NCBI GenBank assembly: GCA_002504905.1
Contig: DATY01000017.1
Span: 1 to 32,524 of the forward strand
Direction: 5' to 3'
Length of the DNA: 32,524 nt
Source of the DNA: Euryarchaeota archaeon UBA605
Lineage (GTDB): Archaea > Thermoplasmatota > Poseidoniia > Poseidoniales > Thalassarchaeaceae
The translations under genes and the position numbers were made by a program. The notes under the pieces are model-generated. The model was not told where the DNA came from and did not search any database. It worked only from the letters and a program-made list of their open reading frames with translations. Shown here piece by piece: positions 7,954 through 15,470 of the stretch; position 1 is the first letter of the stretch; the number at the start of each line of letters is the position of its first letter.

Positions 7954-9225
7954 TTATACAAGAGTGCCGGAAAAAAATGTTTTAGATATTGGAGAGACTC
8001 CAGGTGTTTGACACCAATAATCAACATATTCGCTGTTAAGGATGTTAAAGTCTGCTGGACCTCCAACATGCAGGGAACCTACAGATCCATCCAATTCATC
8101 GTTTAGTGTTGAAGCGGGATTTCTTGTGCAAGCTACTAATGCCGTCAGAGGGTCAATACCTAATCTGTGAGTAACTAAACTTCCAACAAAAGGTAATGAA
8201 AGTGTTTGGCAATTAGGATTGAAGTCTGTTGCTAAAGAGAAAATCCAATTATTTTCTATACAATCTTGAATTCCTTCTCCAAGAGGTTTTCCTAAAACAT
8301 AAGGAGTTCCGGGTAGAAACACTTGCATTGTACCTGACTTGTTTGCTTTATCTCTAGAATCAGAATTACTGAAACCTACGTGGTCTGCACTTGAACTCTT
8401 TAATTCAGCTGCTAAAGACAAACCTCCTGAATCTACAAACTCATCAACATGAAGACGGCTTTTGAGCCCGTAACTCTTAGCGTTTTTAACTAATAATTCA
8501 GTTTGCTCTAAATTAAACCAACCAGGTTCACAGAATACATCGATCCATTTTGCTAAATTATTCTCTGCAACTAAAGGTAATTGTTCATGAATTAATTCAT
8601 CCATGTATTCTTTAGCGGTCTTGTCTTTTGGAAAATCATGTGCTCCCAGCCATGTAGGGAGGACATTATGATTATCGCCGTCTAATGAAATTGTAGCATT
8701 AAGAATTTTTATTTCACTATCTACTGAAAGTCCATATCCACTTTTTGCTTCTATTGTTGTAGTTCCAAAATAAGAGGATTGTGACAAATTATGCCTACCT
8801 ATTTTTTCAAGCTCTAATCTGGATGCCTTCCTAGTAGAATTAACAGTTTTTGCAATACCTCCTCCTAAATTAGATATATCTTGGTAGGATAAACCATTCT
8901 GTCGCAATCTGATTTCATCCGATCTATCTCCTGACCAGAGAAGGTGTGTATGACAATCTACAAGGCCGGGGATAACAGCATTTCCATTAGCATCAACCAA
9001 TTCAATTTGTCTTGACTTACCTTCACTAATATCAGGTGCAAACTCTTCAATTAATTCTTCTTCAGGACTGATTTTTACAATTTTTCCTTCAGAAATTAAT
9101 ATAGATAAACCAGGATCTGAAATTAAATTTTCACGATCTGACATCTTAGCCCCTGATAGTGGCTTAGAGACATTACCATGAGACAAAGTTGCAAGTTCTC
9201 CGATGTTGTACAATAGGAGGTCCAT
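7954..9225 (-). CDS. hutI: Imidazolonepropionase
   Basis: HutI opens the ring of 4-imidazolone-5-propionate to give N-formimino-L-glutamate, the substrate of the formimidoyltransferase at 1427. It is an amidohydrolase-fold zinc or iron enzyme. The product (423 residues from ATG 9225) shows the metal-binding HTH motif in GLVDCHTHLLWSGDRSDE (His92, His94), then TTIEAKSGYGL, the later metal/substrate segment LHVDEFVD, and SLATDFNPN with the expected aspartate. The frame continues upstream of 9225, but the conserved start is at MDLLLYN. It is divergent from kae1 with about 50 bp between starts and stands apart from the other hut genes, so it may have its own control. Confidence 0.94.
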   Translation of the reverse strand: MDLLLYNIGELATLSHGNVSKPLSGAKMSDRENLISDPGLSILISEGKIVKISPEEELIEEFAPDISEGKSRQIELVDANGNAVIPGLVDCHTHLLWSGDRSDEIRLRQNGLSYQDISNLGGGIAKTVNSTRKASRLELEKIGRHNLSQSSYFGTTTIEAKSGYGLSVDSEIKILNATISLDGDNHNVLPTWLGAHDFPKDKTAKEYMDELIHEQLPLVAENNLAKWIDVFCEPGWFNLEQTELLVKNAKSYGLKSRLHVDEFVDSGGLSLAAELKSSSADHVGFSNSDSRDKANKSGTMQVFLPGTPYVLGKPLGEGIQDCIENNWIFSLATDFNPNCQTLSLPFVGSLVTHRLGIDPLTALVACTRNPASTLNDELDGSVGSLHVGGPADFNILNSEYVDYWCQTPGVSPISKTFFSGTLV

Positions 9226-9276
9226 GATGGCGGACAGGAGTGACACTTGAAAGGGCTCCCTTCTTCGCAAGTCCTA

Positions 9277-10284
9277 ATGGGCGTGATTCTCGGCATAGAA
9301 AGTACAGCTCATACATTCTCATTTGGAGGTGTTTATAGTAACGGAGATACAATCTCATCATCTTCGGCATTATTCAGACCTGAAGAGGGAGGAATTCATC
9401 CTAGAGAAGCAGCTGATCATCATTCATTATTGTCAGGTGATTTATTCAAAGAATTTATCACTAAAAATAAAATTCCTGTTAATCAGATCGATGCTATTGC
9501 ATTCAGCCAAGGTCCAGGACTTGGCCCATGCCTTAGAGTCGGAGCCTCAGTAGCAAGATCATTAGCCGATAAGATTTCAAAACCATTAATCGGAGTAAAT
9601 CATTGCGTCGCCCATATAGAGATTGGGAGGCTTCAGACTGGTTGTATTGATCCTGTTCTGCTATACGTAAGTGGAGGTAATACACAAGTTATAGCTAGAA
9701 ATGGCAATAGATACAGGGTGATAGGTGAAACCTTAGACATAGGAATAGGAAATATGTTAGATAAATTCGCTAGGACACAAGGTATAGCGTTTCCTGGAGG
9801 TCCAAAAATTGAAAAACTATCTTTAGAGTGGTTGAAAAATAATCCTTCTGCTAAATTAGATGATATAATTCTGCCATATGGTGTACAAGGAATGGATTTA
9901 TCATTTTCAGGGATTTTAACTGCAGCTATTCAGAAGGTTTCAGATGGTCATTCCTTAGAAGAAGTCTGTTGGTCTCTACAGGAACATTCATTCTCAACTT
10001 GTATAGAAGTAGCTGAAAGAGCATTAGCACATACAGGAAAAAATGAATTATTATTAGGGGGAGGAGTAGCCTGTAATGAAAGAATTCGGGAGATGTCTGA
10101 ATTGATGTGCAATGATAGAGGAGCTGCAGCATATTGGCCTGAAAAACAATATTGTGTAGACAATGGAACTATGATTGCAGAATTAGGAAGGAAGATGTTG
10201 AAACACAATATTCAAACTAAATTAATCGATAGTGCCATTGATCCTTCAATGAGAACTGATCATGCAGAAGTAGTATGGAAGTAA
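9277..10284 (+). CDS. kae1: tRNA t6A threonylcarbamoyl transferase subunit Kae1/TsaD
   Basis: Kae1 is the catalytic subunit of the KEOPS complex that transfers threonylcarbamoyl to A37 of ANN-decoding tRNAs. The protein begins MGVILGIESTAHTFS, has SQGPGLGPCLRVG, the metal-binding H109xxxH113 in NHCVAHIE, LLYVSGGNTQV, and ACNERIRE with a late DNGTMIA segment carrying the third metal ligand. At 335 residues it is Kae1 alone; many euryarchaea carry a Kae1-Bud32 fusion, but no kinase domain follows here. Start ATG 9277 is set by the conserved N-terminus. It is divergent from hutI. Confidence 0.95.
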   Translation: MGVILGIESTAHTFSFGGVYSNGDTISSSSALFRPEEGGIHPREAADHHSLLSGDLFKEFITKNKIPVNQIDAIAFSQGPGLGPCLRVGASVARSLADKISKPLIGVNHCVAHIEIGRLQTGCIDPVLLYVSGGNTQVIARNGNRYRVIGETLDIGIGNMLDKFARTQGIAFPGGPKIEKLSLEWLKNNPSAKLDDIILPYGVQGMDLSFSGILTAAIQKVSDGHSLEEVCWSLQEHSFSTCIEVAERALAHTGKNELLLGGGVACNERIREMSELMCNDRGAAAYWPEKQYCVDNGTMIAELGRKMLKHNIQTKLIDSAIDPSMRTDHAEVVWK

Positions 10285-10335
10285 TTCTTTGACTGAGAAG
10301 GCTTATCTAAGGCGCTTTGTGGCCCCAATACAGGA

Positions 10336-11133
10336 TTGAGCAGATTGAGAGGTGGAAGACGTAGAGGGCCCGCTAAAAGAGCGCCGAAAGATATCTTCAG
10401 TCCAGGTGCCAAAAAAGAACAGAAAAAAACTGTTGTTACACCTCCTCCACGAAACCAACCAATCTCACCTCCAATAGCTATTACTCCACCTAAAGTCGCT
10501 GGTACTAAAGTTGAAAAAAAGGCTATTGAAAAGCCAAAAGAAAAGATCATCAAGCCAAAATCTCCTGATATTAAATTAGACAAAAAAGAAGAGTTAATAG
10601 ATGATATAAAAATTAAGAAAGATTCCTCTAAAGAGATTATTTCAGATCAAATCTTTGGTAATAAACCCAAGAAAACACGTGGTTTAAAGCAATTAGAAAA
10701 GAAAGAAGATAAAAAATCCAAGGAATTGAATGTTCAGAGTGATAGAGCCGCCGCATTAATAGAACAAAGTAGGCAGAGAGCTATGCAGCCTGTTGTCAGT
10801 GAAACAATTATCGAAAAGCAGCCTGTTAAGCCTGCAATAACTAAAAAGCGTAAAAATACTAAGACAAGCTATCAACCAGCTGCAAGAGCAAAACGGTTGA
10901 ATAGAAGTAGACATATGGAATATAAATATGAAATGAGGAAGTTACTAGATGACATAAATGTTCCAGAGGAACATAGATCAAATCTTTTAGGCACTATCTG
11001 GGCTAAAGGTGAAAGAAAAACTACTTCTGACGCAAAGGATTTCTTACTTGAGAAAATGTCTGAGGGAGCAATAAACGAAGAACAAAAATCTAGACTTGAG
11101 AAAGTCATAGATGATTATACAATTAGAAGGTGA
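10336..11133 (+). CDS. Basic, partly disordered protein of unknown function
   Basis: I do not recognise this 265-residue protein. The N-terminus is Arg/Gly-rich (RLRGGRRRGPAKR). Residues about 25-180 are rich in Lys, Pro and Glu and look disordered. The last 85 residues look folded and helical, starting near RAKRLNRSRHMEYKYEMRKLL and ending in charged helices. The strongly basic N-terminus suggests RNA or ribosome binding, but that is inference. The start is taken at TTG 10336; a second in-frame TTG is at 10345, and neither has a convincing ribosome binding site. It lies 51 bp after kae1, and its stop overlaps the region before the FKBP gene, whose GGTG includes this stop, so the two are probably co-translated. 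Confidence 0.75.
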   Translation: MSRLRGGRRRGPAKRAPKDIFSPGAKKEQKKTVVTPPPRNQPISPPIAITPPKVAGTKVEKKAIEKPKEKIIKPKSPDIKLDKKEELIDDIKIKKDSSKEIISDQIFGNKPKKTRGLKQLEKKEDKKSKELNVQSDRAAALIEQSRQRAMQPVVSETIIEKQPVKPAITKKRKNTKTSYQPAARAKRLNRSRHMEYKYEMRKLLDDINVPEEHRSNLLGTIWAKGERKTTSDAKDFLLEKMSEGAINEEQKSRLEKVIDDYTIRR

Positions 11134-11138
11134 AAAAA

Positions 11139-11609
11139 ATGTTAGTAGAAAATGATAAAATTGTTAAAGTGCATTACCATGGATATTTCCCGGAAACGAA
11201 GGAAGTATTTGATAGTTCATTGGACAGGGAACCATTATCTTTCACAGTAGGTCACGGACAAATGATTCCTGGCTTTGAAGCAGAAATTTTAGGTGCGAAA
11301 TTATCAGAGAAAAGAACATTCACATTAGAACCTGAGAGAGCTTATGGGCACAGGGATGAAACAAGGATAATTGAGATGCCTAAACCTGATTTTCCAGATG
11401 GGATAGTAATAGGGATGAAGTTTCAAGCTGAAGTTCAAGGAATGCCAATGCCGTTTGAGATAACAAGTATCAATGACGAATCTGGTACAGTAACTTGTGA
11501 TTTTAATCACCCAATGGCTGGAAAAGCATTGACATTCGAAGTTGAAGTTGTTGAAATTATGGATTCAGGAAACTGCTGTGACGACCCTGGTTGCAGTAGT
11601 AATAAGTAA
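11139..11609 (+). CDS. FKBP-type peptidyl-prolyl isomerase, SlyD-like
   Basis: The product (156 residues) is a short archaeal FKBP that interconverts cis and trans X-Pro bonds and acts as a folding helper. It has the FKBP core pattern VFDSS, IPGFE and AYGHRDE, followed by an insert-in-flap domain (about residues 70-125), as in SlyD and archaeal FKBPs, and then FNHPMAGKALTFEVEV. The tail CCDDPGCSSNK holds three cysteines, reminiscent of the metal-binding tails of SlyD. ATG 11139 has GGTG 6 nt upstream and was preferred over GTG 11130, although that GTG is in frame. Confidence 0.9.
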   Translation: MLVENDKIVKVHYHGYFPETKEVFDSSLDREPLSFTVGHGQMIPGFEAEILGAKLSEKRTFTLEPERAYGHRDETRIIEMPKPDFPDGIVIGMKFQAEVQGMPMPFEITSINDESGTVTCDFNHPMAGKALTFEVEVVEIMDSGNCCDDPGCSSNK

Positions 11610-11622
11610 TTATATAATCAAT
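11608..11622 (+). promoter_or_regulatory. TATA-like element before the mutase gene
   Basis: The sequence around 11610-11619 reads TTATATAATC, a good archaeal TATA box shape, about 50-60 nt before the mutase ATG at 11671 and overlapping the 3' end of the FKBP gene. It would imply a short leader. Called from sequence only. Confidence 0.35.
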
Positions 11623-11670
11623 AATTTACCATTCCATAATCACATAATTCATTTGCTTATGTGTTATCCG

Positions 11671-13275
11671 ATGAATGTGGATAAGCGCTCTAGTAGGTCA
11701 ACAACACGTAGTGGATTACCTAGAAAGGATGTCCCAACAATGGAATCTTTGTCCCAAACAGAACATCCTACTAAAGGTCATGAATTACCAGGATTACCAC
11801 CATATACAAGAGGCATTCACAAAGGAATGTACAAAGATAGATTATGGACAATGAGGCAATATGCAGGATTTTCAACTGCTAAAGAGACTAATGAGAGATT
11901 TAGATTATTATTAAATTCAGGACAAACTGGGCTATCTGTAGCTTTTGATTTACCTACTCAATTAGGATTAGATTCTGATGATGAAGACTCCCTAGGAGAA
12001 GTGGGCAAGGTAGGGGTGCCAATTGACTCATTAGAGGATATGGAGGAACTATTCAATGACATTGATCTAGGAAAAGTTTCAACATCAATGACCATTAATG
12101 CTCCAGCAACAACACTTTTGGCTCTATATGTTGCAACAGCAGATAATCAAGGAGTATCTAGAGATTCCTTAAGAGGAACGGTTCAGAATGATATTTTGAA
12201 AGAATATATCGCTCGCGGATTATACATTTATCCACCAAAAGAATCGATTAGACTTACTACTGATTTATTTGAATGGTGCAATGAAAATGTGCCGAAATGG
12301 AACACTATATCTGTTAGTGGATACCATATTAGAGAGGCTGGTTCAACTGCAGTAGAAGAAGTTGCATTGACATTAGCAAATGGTATATTTTATGCTGAAG
12401 AGGCTGTTAAGTCAGGTTTAGAGATTGATGATTTCGCACCAAGGATGTCATTCTTTTTCGGTTGCCATAATGATTTTTTTGAAGAAATATCAAAATTCAG
12501 GGCGGCGAGAAAACTTTGGTATGAGTTAATCAATGAAAGATTCGAACCTAAAAATCCTAAATCATCACAATTAAGATTCCATACGCAAACAGCAGGAGTT
12601 ACTTTAACTGCACAACAACCTATGAATAATACCGTAAGAGTGTCATATCAAGCTCTTTCCGCGGTTCTTGGTGGTACCCAATCGCTTCACACCAATAGTT
12701 ATGATGAAGCAATAGGTTTACCCACAGATGAATCTGTAAAAATAGCATTAAGAACTCAGCAAATAATTGCTAGTGAGACAGGTGTAGCAGATGTAGTTGA
12801 TCCAATGGCAGGATCATATCACGTGGAAGAAATGACAGCATCGATTAAAGAAAACGCCCGTAAATTAATTGATGAAATTGAATCTAAAGGCGGGGTATTA
12901 GATTGTTTGAAATTAGGTTTTCAACAGAAAATGATTCATGATAGTGCCTGGAAAGAAATTAATGATATTGAAGAAAAAAAATTGTTAGTTGTAGGTGTAA
13001 ATAGCAATATTGAAGATGAAGAAGAATTAAATTTAGGTATGAAAATAGATTCTACTAATGAGAAAAAGCAAGTTACAAAGTTAGAAAAATTCAAACTAAG
13101 AAGAGATGAAGTGGCTGTAAAGGAGACTTTACGAAAGTTACAAAATACATGCGAAGGAACTGAAAATATAATGCCTCCATTAATTGAGGCACTGAAAATC
13201 GGTGCTACTGTTGGCGAGGTTAATGGGGTAATGAGGGAAGTTTTTGGGACTTGGGTTTCGCCTAGTGGTGTTTAA
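11671..13275 (+). CDS. Methylmalonyl-CoA mutase, large (catalytic) subunit
   Basis: The B12-dependent mutase interconverts (R)-methylmalonyl-CoA and succinyl-CoA. This 534-residue protein is the substrate-binding TIM-barrel subunit alone, as in archaea that encode the B12-binding domain separately. Landmarks are RQYAGFSTAKETNERF with Tyr64, the residue that separates methylmalonyl- from isobutyryl-CoA mutases, ISVSGYHIREAG with His219, TAGVTLTAQQPMNN, ALSAVLGGTQSLHTNSYDEA and DPMAGSYHVE. No B12-binding subunit or MeaB-type GTPase gene is in the window. The frame opens further upstream, but ATG 11671 gives the normal family N-terminus. The epimerase follows immediately. Confidence 0.94.
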   Translation: MNVDKRSSRSTTRSGLPRKDVPTMESLSQTEHPTKGHELPGLPPYTRGIHKGMYKDRLWTMRQYAGFSTAKETNERFRLLLNSGQTGLSVAFDLPTQLGLDSDDEDSLGEVGKVGVPIDSLEDMEELFNDIDLGKVSTSMTINAPATTLLALYVATADNQGVSRDSLRGTVQNDILKEYIARGLYIYPPKESIRLTTDLFEWCNENVPKWNTISVSGYHIREAGSTAVEEVALTLANGIFYAEEAVKSGLEIDDFAPRMSFFFGCHNDFFEEISKFRAARKLWYELINERFEPKNPKSSQLRFHTQTAGVTLTAQQPMNNTVRVSYQALSAVLGGTQSLHTNSYDEAIGLPTDESVKIALRTQQIIASETGVADVVDPMAGSYHVEEMTASIKENARKLIDEIESKGGVLDCLKLGFQQKMIHDSAWKEINDIEEKKLLVVGVNSNIEDEEELNLGMKIDSTNEKKQVTKLEKFKLRRDEVAVKETLRKLQNTCEGTENIMPPLIEALKIGATVGEVNGVMREVFGTWVSPSGV

Positions 13276-13276
13276 A

Positions 13277-13702
13277 ATGAGTAGAATAGATCATATTGGA
13301 ATTGCAACAGAAGATATTGAACAAGCATCAGATTTTTGGCTTCAAATTGGATTAGAGGCAGGAGAAGATCATGTTAATGTAGAGCAGGATGTAAAAATTC
13401 GTATGTTCTATGGTAAGGACGATGATGGCAATAAGACTCATTCAAAAGTAGAATTAATTGAAGCCCTTTCTGAAAAATCTCCTATTGCTAGATTCATAAA
13501 TAAAAGAGGAGTTGGCATTCAACAATTAGCAGTTTCAGTGAACAATATTGAAAAAATGGTATCGGATTTAATTGACAATGGAATTAGAATGATTAATTCC
13601 GAGCCTACTTTGGGTGCAGGTGGCCATAAAATTGCATTTGTCCATCCTGAATCTACAGGGGGAGTATTGGTTGAACTTGTTGAAATAAAAATGGGGGAAT
13701 AG
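13277..13702 (+). CDS. mce: Methylmalonyl-CoA epimerase
   Basis: The epimerase converts (S)- to (R)-methylmalonyl-CoA for the mutase. It belongs to the vicinal oxygen chelate fold, with two beta-alpha-beta repeats and a divalent metal in the centre. The 141-residue product begins RIDHIGIATEDIEQA (His6, first metal ligand), has KVELIEAL (Glu59) and ends GGVLVELVEI (Glu133). The second-repeat motif, normally HH, reads GIQQLAVSV, with glutamines at 82-83, so one usual metal ligand is missing. GGTG lies 6 nt before the ATG and the mutase stop overlaps it. The mutase neighbour supports the assignment, but the changed site means activity should not be assumed. Confidence 0.87.
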   Translation: MSRIDHIGIATEDIEQASDFWLQIGLEAGEDHVNVEQDVKIRMFYGKDDDGNKTHSKVELIEALSEKSPIARFINKRGVGIQQLAVSVNNIEKMVSDLIDNGIRMINSEPTLGAGGHKIAFVHPESTGGVLVELVEIKMGE

Positions 13703-13703
13703 G

Positions 13704-14018
13704 GTGTTAGGTTGTATTTCAGGAATAATTGAGAAGAAAAAGAACGGAATTAATTTAACTAGTGATATACTAAATATAGAAATTGATTTTTTATCAAAAA
13801 GCTTAGAATTGATGAGAGATGCACAACAAATTTCGAATGATGCATACTTAGATTCAGGTTCAATTCAAGGAGGCTTGACAGTAATATCAAGTTTAATTAA
13901 ACAAAATATTTCCGATACAGAAATTGAATCATTATTATACACATTACATTCCAGGGCATTAATTTTAGATGAAAAATATCCTAGATTAGATAGTATTTTA
14001 GAGAATTACAGAAAATAA
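13704..14018 (+). CDS. Small helical protein of unknown function in the mutase operon
   Basis: The 104-residue protein has a GTG start at 13704 with GGGGG about 7 nt upstream, directly after the epimerase stop, so it is probably translated from the same message. Predicted structure is mostly helical, with a stretch FLSKSLELMRDAQQIS and a later IESLLYTLHSRALILDEKY. It has one cysteine and no membrane segment. I do not recognise the family. Its place suggests a helper for the mutase pathway, but it does not resemble the MeaB GTPase or a B12-binding domain. Confidence 0.7.
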   Translation: MLGCISGIIEKKKNGINLTSDILNIEIDFLSKSLELMRDAQQISNDAYLDSGSIQGGLTVISSLIKQNISDTEIESLLYTLHSRALILDEKYPRLDSILENYRK

Positions 14019-14047
14019 TATTCGTATAGTAATACTCGACGAATATT
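14017..14047. promoter_or_regulatory. Inverted repeat, likely operator before the RHH gene
   Basis: AATATTCGT at 14017-14025 and ACGAATATT at 14039-14047 are perfect 9-bp inverted copies separated by 13 bp. The right arm overlaps the TATA-like stretch at 14042-14053. A two-fold symmetric site at the promoter of a small DNA-binding protein is the layout expected for self-repression. An RNA hairpin is possible, but the position at the TATA box favours an operator. Confidence 0.6.
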
Positions 14048-14055
14048 TATATATG
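14042..14055 (+). promoter_or_regulatory. TATA-like promoter element of the RHH-que operon
   Basis: The run around 14042-14055 (AATATTTATATATG) lies about 20-30 nt before ATG 14075, the distance expected for a leaderless or near-leaderless archaeal transcript. It is overlapped by the right arm of the inverted repeat. Confidence 0.5.
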
Positions 14056-14074
14056 ATTTCTTACTAGAAAGTCT

Positions 14075-14239
14075 ATGCCTAAAGTTAGCCTTGATATCCC
14101 ATCAGAGTTATTGGGTGATTTGAAAACCCATGTTGGCGATGAAAAAAAATTTATTTCACTGGCAGATGCAATTAGAACAGCATGTAGAAAGATGTTAGAT
14201 CAATTAGATTCTATTGATGAATTTCATGGAAGGAGATGA
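14075..14239 (+). CDS. Ribbon-helix-helix transcriptional regulator
   Basis: A 54-residue protein, MPKVSLDIPSELL..., has the CopG/NikR-type ribbon-helix-helix layout: a beta strand KVSLDIP that would insert in the DNA major groove as a dimer, helix A ELLGDLKTHV, and helix B from about residue 27 (SLADAIRTACRKMLDQLD). The length equals a bare RHH domain with no ligand-binding extension. Its stop is 4 nt before the folE start, and the folE ribosome binding site lies inside this gene, so it leads the folE-queE-queC-queD operon. The inverted repeat upstream is the obvious candidate target. Whether it senses something is unknown; an antitoxin role is possible, but no toxin is nearby. Confidence 0.82.
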   Translation: MPKVSLDIPSELLGDLKTHVGDEKKFISLADAIRTACRKMLDQLDSIDEFHGRR

Positions 14240-14243
14240 ATAT

Positions 14244-14831
14244 ATGAGTAAAATACCAAATGAAGATGATGCAAAGAATGCTGTAGAAACCTTGGTCAGA
14301 TACATAGAAAAAAATGGTGGAGAATTAAGAGAGGGTTTGATTGACACACCAAAAAGAGTAATAGATTCATTTGAAGAGCTATACAATGGTTATTCACAAG
14401 ATGCCGATGCTTTACTAGATGCTACATTCAATGCAGAAGGTTATGATGGGATTGTTTTACTAAAGGATATAGAATTTCACTCAACATGTGAGCATCATAT
14501 GCTTCCTTTCACAGGTTCTGCACATGTGGCATATATTCCTGTAGAAAAGATAGTCGGAATCAGTAAATTGGCGAGATTAGTTGAATTACATTCTATGCGG
14601 CTGCAAAATCAGGAGCGGATAACAAACTCAATTGCTGATGATTTAGAGAGGGTATTGAAGCCTCTTGGATGTGGTGTAATCATAGAAGCAAAACATGGAT
14701 GTATGCAATGCCGAGGCGTAAAGAAACAAAATTCTGTAATGGCAACAAGTTCTATGAGAGGAGTATTTTTTGATAAATCAGAAGCAAGAATGGAGTTACT
14801 CCAACTAATCAATAGTCCTAGAAAGATATGA
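14244..14831 (+). CDS. folE: GTP cyclohydrolase I (type IA)
   Basis: FolE converts GTP to 7,8-dihydroneopterin triphosphate, the precursor for folate and for the deazaguanine preQ0. The 195-residue product has the zinc and catalytic motif HSTCEHHMLPFTG (Cys82, His85), IVGISKLARLVELHSMRLQNQERIT, and HGCMQCRGVKK with the third zinc cysteine. AAGGAG lies 8 nt before ATG 14244. This is the type IA fold; many archaea use the unrelated-in-sequence MptA/FolE2 enzyme instead, so the gene may be of bacterial origin (inference). The following queE, queC and queD indicate that preQ0 synthesis is its main use here. Confidence 0.93.
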   Translation: MSKIPNEDDAKNAVETLVRYIEKNGGELREGLIDTPKRVIDSFEELYNGYSQDADALLDATFNAEGYDGIVLLKDIEFHSTCEHHMLPFTGSAHVAYIPVEKIVGISKLARLVELHSMRLQNQERITNSIADDLERVLKPLGCGVIIEAKHGCMQCRGVKKQNSVMATSSMRGVFFDKSEARMELLQLINSPRKI

Positions 14832-14840
14832 GGGAATGGA

Positions 14841-15470
14841 ATGGTTATTCTTAATCAAAACATTGATACTGAGCAATTATTTCCTATTGTAGAGATATTT
14901 CACAGTGTTCAAGGAGAAGGGTACCATGCGGGTATTCCTTCGATTTTTATTAGGTTTGGAGGTTGTAATCTAAGATGCCCGTGGTGCGATACTGATTTCG
15001 ATATTTGGACTGATATGAGTATTTCGCAAATAGTAAATGAACTTTCCAAGTTTGATTGCGATAGAATAATTTTCACTGGCGGAGAACCAGCCCTCCAAGA
15101 TTTAGTTACCTTGTCTGGATTTTTGAAGCCACTTGGTTATTACTTAAGCATTGAAACTAATGGAACAATTGTAATACCCTCTGATACCATAGATTGGATT
15201 TGTGTTAGTCCAAAAGATCAGGAATATGAGAATATAAAAATTAGACAAAGGACTGGTGATGAACTAAAAGTAGTTTATTTAGGACAAGATTTAGCTATGT
15301 ATAACGAATTAAAAAGAGGTTTCAATCATCTTTTTTTACAGCCTCTCTATGATGAAGGTCAAAGTACTGAATGGAATGGAATGAATTTTCATGGAACTTT
15401 TGAAATGGTTCGATCGAATCCCGAGTGGAGACTCTCACTACAAACACATAAATGGATGGGGGTAGAATAA
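14841..15470 (+). CDS. queE: 7-carboxy-7-deazaguanine synthase
   Basis: QueE is a radical SAM enzyme that rearranges 6-carboxy-tetrahydropterin to 7-carboxy-7-deazaguanine. The 209-residue protein starts its core with FHSVQGEGYHAGIPSIFIRF and then CNLRCPWCDTDF, the CxxxCxxC cluster that holds the 4Fe-4S centre, followed by FTGGEPALQ and a late NHLFLQPLYDEG. The length is typical of compact QueE. It starts 9 nt after folE, with a GGGA-type ribosome binding site, and its stop overlaps the queC start by 1 nt. Confidence 0.93.
   Translation: MVILNQNIDTEQLFPIVEIFHSVQGEGYHAGIPSIFIRFGGCNLRCPWCDTDFDIWTDMSISQIVNELSKFDCDRIIFTGGEPALQDLVTLSGFLKPLGYYLSIETNGTIVIPSDTIDWICVSPKDQEYENIKIRQRTGDELKVVYLGQDLAMYNELKRGFNHLFLQPLYDEGQSTEWNGMNFHGTFEMVRSNPEWRLSLQTHKWMGVE

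Noticed and set aside
14017..14047. Inverted repeat as a transcription terminator hairpin for the preceding gene
   Set aside because: Loop of 13 nt, AT-rich arms, and location overlapping the next TATA-like element favour an operator; archaeal termination mainly uses T-runs.
14075..14239. RHH protein as the antitoxin of a toxin-antitoxin pair
   Set aside because: The next gene is folE and no toxin-like small gene overlaps it.
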